Below are positions 12,041 to 21,859 of a stretch of 64,000 nt of DNA, in pieces. The stretch is from the NCBI GenBank assembly GCA_907163345.1, contig CAJQUN010000513.1:124001-188000 (forward strand). Reading direction: 5' to 3'. A program made the translations under genes and the position numbers. This DNA is from Haberlea rhodopensis. Its lineage: Eukaryota > Streptophyta > Magnoliopsida > Lamiales > Gesneriaceae. Position 1 is the first letter of the stretch; every line of letters starts with the position of its first letter. The notes beneath the pieces are model-generated. The model ran no database searches. It was not told where the DNA came from and was given only the letters and a program-made list of their open reading frames with translations.

Positions 12041-12768
12041 TGTGATGTCCGGGGATTTATGGCGTTAATCCCGGTGTGATATTAATCCTTGATGGATTTT
12101 TAATTGTGGCAATTAGGAATTAATTGCGGTTTTGCGTCTCCCGAGGTTGTTAAATCGGGCATTTGGGATCGTTGGATCCAAAGGATGAGATTGTATTCTC
12201 ATTTTGGTGAAAAACCTATGAGTTTGGTTTTTAGTGGGACTTGGTGTCCGGGGTGCCTTATGTTGGGGTCAGTCTGGGGATTTGATGTTGGAGAGAGAGT
12301 TTTTGAAAACAGATGATTTTTAATGAATCATGATGTATTGGTGAAGGTATTGGTATTTTGGGGCATTTTTGCTATATATACCAGTTGGACTCGGGGTTCC
12401 GTCATTTGGAATCCATTTCTCTCCTCTCCTCTCCCTCTCACGCCTCTCTCCCACCCCAAACCCTTCCCCTTTCCCTTTGATGAGCAAAATTGATGGAGGC
12501 TCGTCCTAGGAGCCGGATTTTTCGAAGATAAGTTGGTAAGTTTCTTCCCCTCGTCATTGTCTTCGTTTTGATAGTGGTATGGTGTGTTATGGTTGAGTTT
12601 TTGGGTTGGATTTGTATTTGGGGGTTTTGGGTTAAAATCTAAAATGTTGATTTTAGTGTTTTTATGGAGTTTAATTGTTGTATTTGAGGTGTTGGTGGTG
12701 TGTGGGGTGTTGGTTTTGAGTTTGGGTGTCAAAAACACCATGGAAGCTCGAATTTTTCAGAAAATCGC

Positions 12769-12982
12769 AGGTGGCGATCGATCGCCGAGGGTAGCGATCG
12801 ATCGCGGTAGCGATCGATCGCGACGAGCAGTCCAATTTTTGAAGGCGATGAACAGTGCTGGCGATCGATCGCGAGGTCTCGGCGATCGATCGCGAGGTTT
12901 GGCGATCGATCGCGAGAGGGCACTGGTTGGCCACTGGAGTGTGGCGATCGATCGCGATAAAGGTGGCGATCGATCGCCACCC
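12769..12982. repeat. GCGATCGATCGC palindrome cluster (LARD-A 5' LTR)
   Basis: Eight copies in about 210 bp. They begin about 0.73 kb into the LTR, nearly the same offset as in the chromovirus LTR. The copy in the 3' LTR is at 19358-19575. Confidence 0.95.
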
Positions 12983-14003
12983 GAAGGATTTTGTTTTTTT
13001 GAATTTTTGGAAAAATGTCGGGATTTTGGAACCGAGGTTTAAAAGGGCCGTTTCCGGGGCAATGTCTACATTCCAATGGGAATGCTATACTTTTAAAATG
13101 GATTGGTTGAGGCCAAAGTTTAATTAAACGGAATTTTTGGTTGGGTTTTTGGCTATCTATTAAACATATAAAATGGAATATTTTGGATATTATGCATGCT
13201 TACCCGGGGAGCTTTTATTTTGGTAATCGTCATGGATTGACGATATAATTGGGAGTCTTGAACGTGCTTGGACACGTGGTTACATGCTTGTGTTTGATTG
13301 TGAATTATTTGTGTGTTAGCACATAATTCATCGGATCGTGGGACTCGGACGAAGTCGGACTCAAACTACGGAAAATATAAGGTACGTATAACGTACTAGC
13401 ATAGCCCCTTATTTTAAATGCAATTGTTGAGTGCATGACACATTGTATTGCAATAAATGTGTATGAAAGTGCCTGATATATGGTTTTAGCAATAAACGGG
13501 TATTAATGGATGTTGAAATACATGTTTAATGGTGATTGCTACAAATGGATGTATATACATCGGGAATTGCATGGTGCCGCTTTTGAGCGAGCAATGATTG
13601 GAGGTAGTCGCCTTTGAGCGAACATCGGTTATGACGCCACTGCTGTTGAGCATGCGTGAGAATGAAATGCCGCTATTGTAGAGCGAGCAATTAATTAGAA
13701 CTATGGAACCATAAAAGAGATATATGGGATATTTGTGATCATTGTTTAATGATTTGATGTTATTGTTATAATGTCAGTATGTGGCAAGTGAATTCGTTAA
13801 TCAATGTAATGATTAACTGGCATTTGAGAATTTGATGGTTTCAGTTATTTTGAGAACAGGGACAGTACATGGGATCCCGGATGAGGATGATGCCATCCAG
13901 GGAGTATCTCTTATATTTCATAGCATTTACATATTGTAAATTATGAATTGCATTATTGTGATTATGGGATTTGGGATATTGGTATGCTCACCCCGTGTGG
14001 GGG

Positions 14004-14021
14004 CTGTCTCTGTTGGGACAG
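14004..14021 (+). other. Conserved UGUU-loop hairpin in the LARD-A 5' LTR
   Basis: Arms CTGTCTC and GGGACAG around TGTT, after the conserved words TATGCTCACCCC and GGGGG. The T opposite G forms a wobble in RNA. Equivalent hairpins lie at 19928-19945, 50702-50719, 57150-57167 and 61145-61162. Confidence 0.75.
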
Positions 14022-14558
14022 GTGGTACAGGTGTAGCAGCAGCTTCGGAGTTGAGCTCGGGCTGTTGATTAGAGGTACTTCCAGGATCGAGGTACCAGAG
14101 CTGGATGGATAGGCGCTCAGATCCAGAGTCGAGATAGAGTTGCGCTTGAGAGGTGCTTCCAGGATCGAAGCACCAGTAACGGTATCCAGTAGAGTGTTTT
14201 ATACATTATATACACGCTTATGCATTGGGTGCTCTTATGTGAGTACATATTACGTGTATATGGAATGTATAAATGGGCTACGGCTTTTCTCTATTCATTT
14301 ACGGTTAGCATGCAATTAAATGTGGAATTGCTAAATGAATTGAGAGCATATTAGTGTATGTTGAAAGGTGCATGACATGTTTTATGGAATATGTTGGGAA
14401 AGTATAGACATTATACGATTAATGTAAAGGAATTTTATAGATGACATTCATGCTAGAGTTGCTGCAATTACTTTCCCCTTGTTAACATGATAGTATGCAC
14501 TAAGTACAGTGGTTAATACACTAATATCTGGTTAAGGGCACGGGGGTCCTTACATTAG

Positions 14559-14576
14559 TGGTCTCAGAGCAGTGGT
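14559..14576 (+). other. Primer binding site of LARD-A
   Basis: TGGTCTCAGAGCAGTGG, four bases after the LTR end. It matches the initiator tRNA-Met 3' end (TGGTATCAGAGC) with one mismatch. Confidence 0.85.
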
Positions 14577-15055
14577 TAGCTCTTTGGGGCTGTTGAAGGC
14601 CTGGAACACGCTGATAAGGATGGGTAGCACATATTTATGCATGATAGTAGTTAGTGTTGTGTGGCATAACTATTTTGCTTATGTGCATTTGTGATATGTG
14701 ATCATAGTGAAACGATTATATGTCATGACATCTATAGAATCATAATATAATCTGTTGATTATGATTGTGAGTTGTGACACATGGACAACCAAATGGAGCA
14801 TTTTGAAATGCATTGGGATACAGGAAGTACTTTGTACTCATAGTTTATGCATTTACTCATTATAATCATATTGTGGGGAATATGGATTATCGTATGCTCA
14901 TGGTTTGGGATTGTTCCTGTAGGGACACTATGACGCGAAAGGCTAAGGCCAGGGTTGAAGGACACGAAACGGTAACCTGCGTTTTATATACATCATGGAA
15001 TTATGCATTGTGGTTGCATGTGTACAATGGAGTGATGATTTTAATGCTCTGCCGC
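14577..15055 (+). other. LARD-A leader region
   Basis: No gene. The first 120 bp align with the LARD-B leader (ttggggctgttga..ggcct, tatttatgcatgat). A hairpin with arms GTTCC/GGGAC and a TGTA loop follows TATGCTCATGG near 14890-14925, echoing the LTR hairpin. Confidence 0.5.
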
Positions 15056-15450
15056 CAAATGTTGAAGCGAGGGGTGGGAGTGCCGCATGTCGCATTTGAG
15101 CGAGGTGCATTAAAATACACTCATGATGATGTATGTTGGAATATGGAATATGCTTTGTGTTGCAGGTATAGACGGGATACTTGGTGAATATCCCATTAGT
15201 CATTGTTATGGATGAGTGATGATTTTAAATGCTTGCCGCTATTTATTGTTTTGTGCCGCTAAAATGTGAAGCGAGGGGTGGGAGCGCCGCATGTCACATT
15301 GAAGTGTGGTTATCATATGAGGCGAGGAAAGAACATTTGCCGCTAAAATGTGAAGCGAGGGGTGGGAGCGCCGCATGTCCATTTAAGCGAGGTTATTCTA
15401 TGCCGCCTATATGTGAAGCGAGGGGTGGGAGTACCGCATGTTTTATTTAA
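15056..15450 (+). repeat. GAAGCGAGGGGTGGGAG repeats in LARD-A
   Basis: Four copies of gaagcgaggggtgggag followed by an accgcatgt-like word, near 15063, 15268, 15352 and 15414. Each is preceded by an arm ccgctaaaatgt or ccgcctatatgt that can pair (CGCT with AGCG). The ORFs across them are repeat translations. Confidence 0.85.
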
Positions 15451-15503
15451 GCGAGGGGCATTAAAATACACTACCGTAACAATGACTAGGGACAAGCTAT
15501 TCT

Positions 15504-15960
15504 ATTGGCGATGGTTTATGCCGCCAGGTATTCATAGCGATGGTTCATTCCGCTATTCTATTGGCGATGGTTATGCCGCCAGGTGTTCATAGCGATGGTT
15601 CATTCCGCTATTCTATTGACGATGGTTTATGCCGCCAGGTATTCATAGCGATGGTTCATTCCGCTATTCTATTGGCGATGGTTTATGCCGCCAGGTATTC
15701 ATAGCGATGGTTCATTCCGCTATTCTATAGGCGATGGTTTAGCCGCTAGGTGTTCATAGCGATGGTTCATTCCGCTATTCTATTGGCGATGGTTTATGCC
15801 GCCGTGTATTCATAGCTATGGTTCTTTCCGCTATTCTATTGGCGGTGGTTCATGCCACCGGATATCTATAGCGATGTTTCGTGCCGCTGACTCTATGACG
15901 ATGGATTATTCCGCTGATTCTATAGCGATGGGGCTATACCGCTATGTACGTAGCACTGGA
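15504..15960 (+). repeat. 56-bp tandem hairpin array in LARD-A
   Basis: About eight units, each with ggcgatggtttatgccgcc and tagcgatggttcattccgct. Within each half the ends pair: GGCG with CGCC, and TAGCG with CGCTA. Inner ATG/CAT pairs extend the stem past a small bulge. Arms alternate along the array, so each can pair with either neighbour. Confidence 0.9.
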
Positions 15961-16022
15961 TTATGCCGCCTATGAGCGATGGGTGCTGATTGCGTACCAC
16001 TGTTGGATGACGGAGACAGGTA

Positions 16023-16260
16023 TGCCGCTATCTCATTAGCGATGAGGTATGGTTTATTGCTGTTTTATTAGCATTATTGTGGATGATATGCATTGATATA
16101 CTTATACCGTCATGTGTTTGACGATGAGGCTATGGACGTCGTGTATCGACATATACCGTCACGAGTCGACGATGTTATTTCAAAGTCATATGTTGATAGG
16201 TACCGTCACGGGATGACGATGACATAGTGGATTTCTATGTAGACGTGTAGCGTCGTTTTG
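16023..16260 (+). repeat. Hexaloop/pentaloop hairpins in LARD-A
   Basis: Hairpins at 16026-16041 (CGCTA/TAGCG), 16108-16123 (CGTCA/TGACG), 16157-16171 (CGTC/GACG) and 16204-16218 (CGTCA/TGACG). Loops are 5-7 nt and each is followed by ATG. Arm sequence changes while pairing is kept. Confidence 0.8.
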
Positions 16261-18591
16261 ATGATTAATACATTCATGTTTATGTATTTGGTTGTATGGC
16301 TTGGGTGCCGATGGTGAGCACATGGTAGAGTCTGGGTCACTAGTTGACGAAACCCTTTCACCGAGCAAGTTGCTCGATGGATTATTGGATGCATTGTACC
16401 GGTGAGTGTACCGCATCATGTAATAGAAGTAGATATTTTCGAGTAGTGGTACCTTTGGGTATACTCGTTGGGATGACTGATGCCAAGTGATTGGTGGTAA
16501 GAGTAGTCATTGAGGAAACTACTCGCTTGTCATTGTGATGTGTGGTAGTCATGGTTTCACCCACCCTGAGGGTGTGGGATAAGTCCTAATGGATTAGGAT
16601 TGCTTCGTGGTTGAACAAGGACACCGGGATGTCCATTATGCTTTAGTGTGTTAAGAGATATGTGGGTGATGACCCACAACTCCAATGGTTTGTACGGTAT
16701 GGTATACCGGAATGGGACGTGTGTCACGTTGATAAGTTGGTATGAGCCTATGGGGCCAACGAACCGCTAGCCAGGTATTGTTGCAGTCCTTTGGTGTGCT
16801 TGTGTTAGCCATTATACTGCTCGTGTGATTCGAGTTCAGTGAATCGTATGATGATACGATGAGGACTTTTAGTAGACTCTTGTAGTCTCTTTGTGGCATG
16901 ATAATTGAGGCAGGGAATACCTCACGGAGACGTTTATATGTCAAATGTTTTAAGAGACTTGTTTTGGGACAACTCAATTTTGTTGGAAATACCAACGTGA
17001 GCGTCGACAAGTCGTTGTTAGCTCTGGATGAGCATCTTTGCATATGGTATGCGACGGAAGTCACAATTGGAATTGTGTGGTATAGTTAGTGGGGTGACAC
17101 TACTATATTGACTTTATCTCGTGGAGAGATTTGGATTGTACTGTCATGGAGACAGCTAGTATTGGTTGAGGGTTGATCGTGAATCAACCAGGGTAAGCCC
17201 TACTAGTGTTGGACTAGGTGATGGCTTCGTACTTCCAGTGAGACGTTCGAGGAGACGTCTCCGGGGGATGCTTGAGTTGTGTAGTACTATGACAATAGTA
17301 CAGGGCATCGTTGGTTGAGTATACCTGGCGTATACGAGTTTCGATTTGATGATAGTGGCTTCGATGCACTATTCTGAACCAATTGTATATTTTGGTTCCG
17401 AGATATATGTTGGTATGTATATCCAGTTTTCCGGACGGTGGTTCGAGGTTGGAAGGTCATGGATTCATGACACTATCCTTGTGGGAAAGGCGGTATTGAT
17501 ATACCTGCCGGTTGAATCTTTTGGGAGATTCGTTGCTTTGGTTGTGTGGTGTTGATGTTGAAATCACACCCTTTGGCTTTAGTCTGTCGACCACTATTCT
17601 CCGTGGAGTGAGAATAATCGAGGTTTGACAGTAGGTTTTGGGACTTTGGGTATGCTTAGAGATACCCGAGTCTATTGGTTTGAGTGTGCCTGTTGTGTTG
17701 ATGCTTAGACAGGTATAACCGTGTGTGTATACGAATGCCAACTCTATTTCGTTCCTTGTTGAACGTCGGGTTAGTGTGCTTAGTTTGATGAACCTCCGGT
17801 GGGAGATAGTAGCAATTTGAGATTGGTAATCTCGATGGCACGATGTATTCTGAGGAATAATCGTGAGGTCCGTTTGACTTCCCCTGGGGAGGGATTGTTG
17901 TGTTTTGGAACCATGGTAGTTCTTGTTGAATAATTCGATAGCCTTCCTGTTTTGGAATTGTTGAATTCCAGGATAAATGAGGGATGACCAGGATTCAGGT
18001 TTGTTTAGTGTCAGGGTTGACACGTGTGTAGGAATGCAATTGTTTGTCTTGCATGTCCTCTGTGGAACTTGAGACTTTGTGGAGTCTCGATAGTGTGTTT
18101 TTGACCAAGATGGGATTTCTTGGAACACATGGTTGTAGACATCTGTAGTGATGTGTTTTGTGTGGATTAGTGACCGTGGGTTACCCGATCTGGGTTGCAA
18201 GGGGTACAACTACTCCTTTGGAGGAGATGAACGGGAAAGCGAGACCGGATTTTTCCGGGAGTATACTGATTGTATACTAGTGGTTCCCATCATAACGATG
18301 TGTGTTAAGCATCGTGGGCGAGTGGTGGATATCACGGAGAGATATCTATGTTAGAACCAATGGGGTTTTGATTAATTTGCAGTCATGGTGGACTGACTTC
18401 CGGGACGATTCACATCGAGGTATGTTGTTATCTTTCGAGTTTATATTGGTTTTGGCGTTTGCTCTATTGTAGAGCTTGGTGCGAGATTGGTGTTCTGGCA
18501 GTTGATGATTCGATTCTAATGTGGTCCAGAATCGGGGTTGTGGCTTTACTTTGTTTGTGTAGTCCTGGTGTTACGTAGAGTATGCCGGTGC
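16261..18591 (+). other. Dense run of short hairpins filling the rest of the LARD-A interior
   Basis: No coding domain is found. By eye, perfect 5-7 bp hairpins with 4-8 nt loops recur about every 30-40 bases. Examples: 16929-16942 (GACGT/ATGTC with one wobble), 17284-17301 (GTACTAT/ATAGTAC), 17456-17471 (GTCATG/CATGAC), 17514-17531 (GAATCT/AGATTC), 18008-18023 (GTGTCA/TGACAC) and 18260-18278 (AGTATAC/GTATACT). Segments align with LARD-B 53700-55200. The longest ORF, on the minus strand at 17457-18209, has no recognisable domain and overlaps these hairpins. Confidence 0.7.
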
Positions 18592-18628
18592 AAATTTCGA
18601 GGACGAAATTTTATTAGTGGGGGATAAT
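18592..18628 (+). other. Pre-PPT hairpin and PPT of LARD-A
   Basis: Arms AAATTTCG and CGAAATTT around AGGA (18592-18611), then the purine-rich AGTGGGGGATAAT directly before the 3' LTR. The hairpin core TCGAGGNCGA is shared with the chromovirus and the Athila element. Confidence 0.8.
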
Positions 18629-20479
18629 TGTGATGTCCGGGGATTTATGGCGTTAATCCCGGTGTGATATTAATCCTTGATGGATTTTTAATTGTGGCAA
18701 TTAGGAATTAATTGCGGTTTTGCGTCTCCCGAGGTTGTTAAATCGGGCATTTGGGATCGTTGGATCCAAAGGATGAGATTGTATTCTCATTTTGGTGAAA
18801 AACCTATGAGTTGGGTTTTTAGTGGGACTTGGTGTCCGGGGTGCCTTATGTTGGGGTCAGTCAGGGGATTTGATGTTGGAGAGAAAGTTTTTGAAAATAG
18901 ATGATTTTTAATGAATCATGATGTATTGGTGAAGGTATTGGTATTTTGGGGCATTTTTGCTATATATACCAGTTGGACTCGGGGTTCCGTCATTTGGAAT
19001 CCATTTCTCTCCTCTCCTCTCCCTCTCACGCCTCTCTCCCACCCCAAACCCTTCCCCTTTCCCTTTGATGAGCAAAATTGATGGAGGCTCGTCCTAGGAG
19101 CATGATTTCTCGAAGATAAGTTGGTAAGTTTCTTCCCCTCCTCATTGTCTTCGTTTGATAGTGGTATGGTGTGTTATGGTTGAGTTTTTGGGTTGGATTT
19201 GTATTTGGGGGTTTTGGGTTAAAATCTAAAATGTTGATTTTAGTGTTTTTATGGAGTTTAAATGTTGTATTTGAGGTGTTGGTGGTGTGTGGGGTGTTGG
19301 TATTGAGTTTGGGTGTCAAAAACACCATGGAAGCTCGAATTTTTTAGAAAATCGCAGGTGGCGATCGATCGCCGAGGGGTAGCGATCGATCGCGACGAGC
19401 AGTCCAATTTTTGAAGGCGATGAACAGTGCTGGCGATCGATCGCGAGGTCTCGGCGATCGATCGCGAGCGGGTTGGCGATCGATCGCGAGGATTGGCGAT
19501 TGATCGCGAGAGGGCACTGGTTGGCCACTAAAGTGTGGCGATCGATCGCGATAAAGGTGGCGATCGATCGCCACCCGAAGGATTTTGTTTTTTTTGAATT
19601 TTTTGAAAAATGTCGGGATTTTGGAACCGAGGTTTAAAAGGGCCGTTTCCGGGGCAATGTCTACATTCCAATGGGAATGCTATACTTTTAAAATGGATTG
19701 GTTGAGGCCAAAGTTTAATTAAACGGAATTTTTGGTTGGGTTTTTGGCTATCTATTAAACATATAAAATGGAATATTTTGGGTATTATGCATGCTTACCC
19801 GGGGAGCTTTTATTTTGGTAATCGTCATGGATTGACATATTTCATAGCATTTACATATTGTAAATTATGAATTGCATTATTGTGATTATGGGATTTGGGA
19901 TATTGGTATGCTCACCCCGTGTGGGGGCTGTCTCTGTTGGGACAGGTGTTACAGGTGTAGCAGCAGCTTCGGAGTTGAGCTCGGGCTGTTGATTAGAGGT
20001 ACTTCCAGGATCGAGGTACCAGAGCTGGATGGATAAGCGCTCAGATCCATAGTCGAGATCGAGTTGCGCTTGAGAGGTGCTTCCAGGATCGAAGCACCAG
20101 TAACGGTATCCAGTAGAGTGTTTTATACATTAGATACACGCTTATTCATTGGGTGCTCTTATGTGAGTACATATTACGTGTATATGGAATGTATAAATGG
20201 GCTACGGCTTTTTTCTATTCATTTACGGTTATCATGCAATTAAATGTGGAATTGCTAAATGAATTGAGAGCATATTAGTGTATGTTGAAAGGTGCATGAC
20301 ATGTTTTATGGAATATGTTTGGAAAGTATAGACATTATACGATTAATGTAAAGGAATTTTATAGATGGCATTCATGCTAGAGTTGCATGCAATTACTTTC
20401 CCCTTGTTAACATGATAGTATGCACTAAGTACAGTGGTTAATACACTAATATCGGGTTAAGGGCACGGGGGTCCTTACA
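18629..20479 (+). repeat. 3' LTR of LARD-A with a 0.67-kb deletion
   Basis: 1851 bp. Matches the 5' LTR except that the bases equivalent to 13242-13912 are missing (junction after catggattgac). It keeps the palindrome cluster (19358-19575) and the UGUU-loop hairpin (19928-19945). Confidence 0.92.
19358..19575. repeat. GCGATCGATCGC palindrome cluster (LARD-A 3' LTR)
   Basis: Eight copies, one with a C-to-T change (gcgattgatcgc). Spacing differs slightly from the 5' LTR: one unit is lost and one gained. Confidence 0.95.
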
Positions 20480-21859
20480 GAAGTGAATACTTTTATGCTA
20501 ACAAGTGTCAAAATAAAGGGTTTCGAATTTGTTGAACTATTACTAAATCAAACGAAAGCAAATAAAAATTCTAGTTTATCAAGATTAAAAAGCGATTCTT
20601 GGTTTTCGGTCAACTTTACCTTTGGAAATCATTCACTTGATCATCAAATTACTAAACATAAGAATTCATTCAATTATTCATCAATTGAAAATTTAATTCC
20701 TTACTTACCTAAATCGCGGTCAAAAAGAAAACAATTCGACACTTATCAAATCTTTAATCAAAACTACAGCCGTGAAGATTTAATCAATGATCGTTTCAAA
20801 ACTAGTAAGTTTGATGAATCTAATCAATAAAAACTACAGCCGTTAGAATTAATCATCCAATCGTTTTTCCTAAAAATTTAATAACACCAACAACAGGTAA
20901 TTATCAATCGTAGTTGCTTCTCAATTAGCATTAGATATTGCATGTGATTACTAGGTGATCAATCTATCAATCAAATACAACAATCATAAGAATCATAATC
21001 TGAAAAACAAATTGAAATTGAATAAAAAATTCCACATTCAAACCAAAATTTTCACAAGTTTTTCTATTCCAAAGGCAAGTATCCCTCAACCAAGAATCAA
21101 GGTGTTTAGCCTTGCATAATTAAATCTAAAACTAACAAAAATTGTATTAAAAACATTAAACAATCAATAGAAAAGGAAGTTACTAAAGCGAAGCACGATT
21201 CCGGCTTGTTGAATCCATCTTCGTTCTTCGAGCGTCTTTACAAAAATCGGAAGAAAATTATTCTAAAAATTTTAAAAATCTGTTCTAAGCTCTCAAAAAT
21301 CTCCTCAAGAGGCTAATTTTCGAGTATGAAGAGGTATGGAGGCTGATGGGTAGGTTAGATTATATGTAGAAAGGAAAGAAATCAAGTTCCCAATATTTCC
21401 AAAATACCGCTGGCGATCGATCGCCATAAGGAGGCGATCGATCGCTAGCTCTTTTTTTTTCGGTGAAATTACTTAGGCGATCGATCGCCACTTTTCTCGC
21501 AATGGATCGCCTGGCTCCAGTGGACTTTGGTGATCGATCGCCTAAACCTCGCGATCAATTGCTGCTTCGTGAATTTTGTTGCTCAACTTTCAGTCCATAG
21601 GCGATTGATTGCCTCTTCCATGCGGTCGATCACCTCCTCCAAAATTACATTTTTAGCCTTTTTCTTGATCCACATTGAGTCCTTATTAGCTCCAAAGCTT
21701 TTCTTGACCTATATTCGCCTTAGTTAGCTCGATTTCTTTGATTCCACCTACAATTACACAAATATACGATTAGGTAGCATATGTATCAAATTAACCATCA
21801 AAACATACCAAATCGTAAACAATTAAACGCAATAGATGTGTCTATTTCTAGTCACATCA
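20480..21859 (-). repeat. 3' LTR of the Athila element, inner segment
   Basis: Resumes with the second gaagt copy (20480-20484) and then matches 28690-30066. Ends at ..gtcacatca, element-sense TGATGTGAC. Contains a decayed GCGATCGATCGC cluster at 21412-21640. Confidence 0.88.
21412..21640. repeat. Decaying GCGATCGATCGC cluster (Athila 3' LTR)
   Basis: Nine sites, four or so exact and the rest with single changes (mostly C-to-T or G-to-A, e.g. gtgatcgatcgc, gcgattgattgc). The other Athila LTR has the cluster at 29620-29850. Confidence 0.9.

Larger units (their letters stand above)
12041..14554 (+). repeat. 5' LTR of LARD-A
   Basis: 2514 bp. Holds the palindrome cluster (12769-12982), CCGCT..AGCGA hairpins (13572-13690), the conserved UGUU-loop hairpin (14004-14021) and a second arm pair GCAATT/AATTGC near 14310. 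Relative to it the 3' LTR lacks 13242-13912. Confidence 0.93.
12041..20479 (+). mobile_element. LARD-A: large non-autonomous LTR element without coding capacity
   Basis: LTRs at 12041-14554 and 18629-20479 start TGTGATGTCC and end GTCCTTACA, with a perfect GAAGT duplication (12036-12040 and 20480-20484). There is an initiator-Met PBS after the left LTR and a PPT before the right one. The 4.07-kb internal region has no ORF with gag or pol motifs on either strand. LTR ends, PBS, pre-PPT hairpin and CGCT/AGCG repeats resemble the Tekay chromovirus, so I infer that such an element mobilised it in trans. Confidence 0.9.

Noticed and set aside
12671..13076. ORFs rich in AIDR/RSIA/GDRS repeats as real proteins
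   Set aside because: They are translations of the GCGATCGATCGC palindromes, open on both strands for that reason, and they differ between LTR copies.
17457..18209. 250-codon minus-strand ORF as a LARD-A gene
   Set aside because: No recognisable domain, composition of a random frame, overlaps the hairpin series, and no counterpart in the aligned part of LARD-B.
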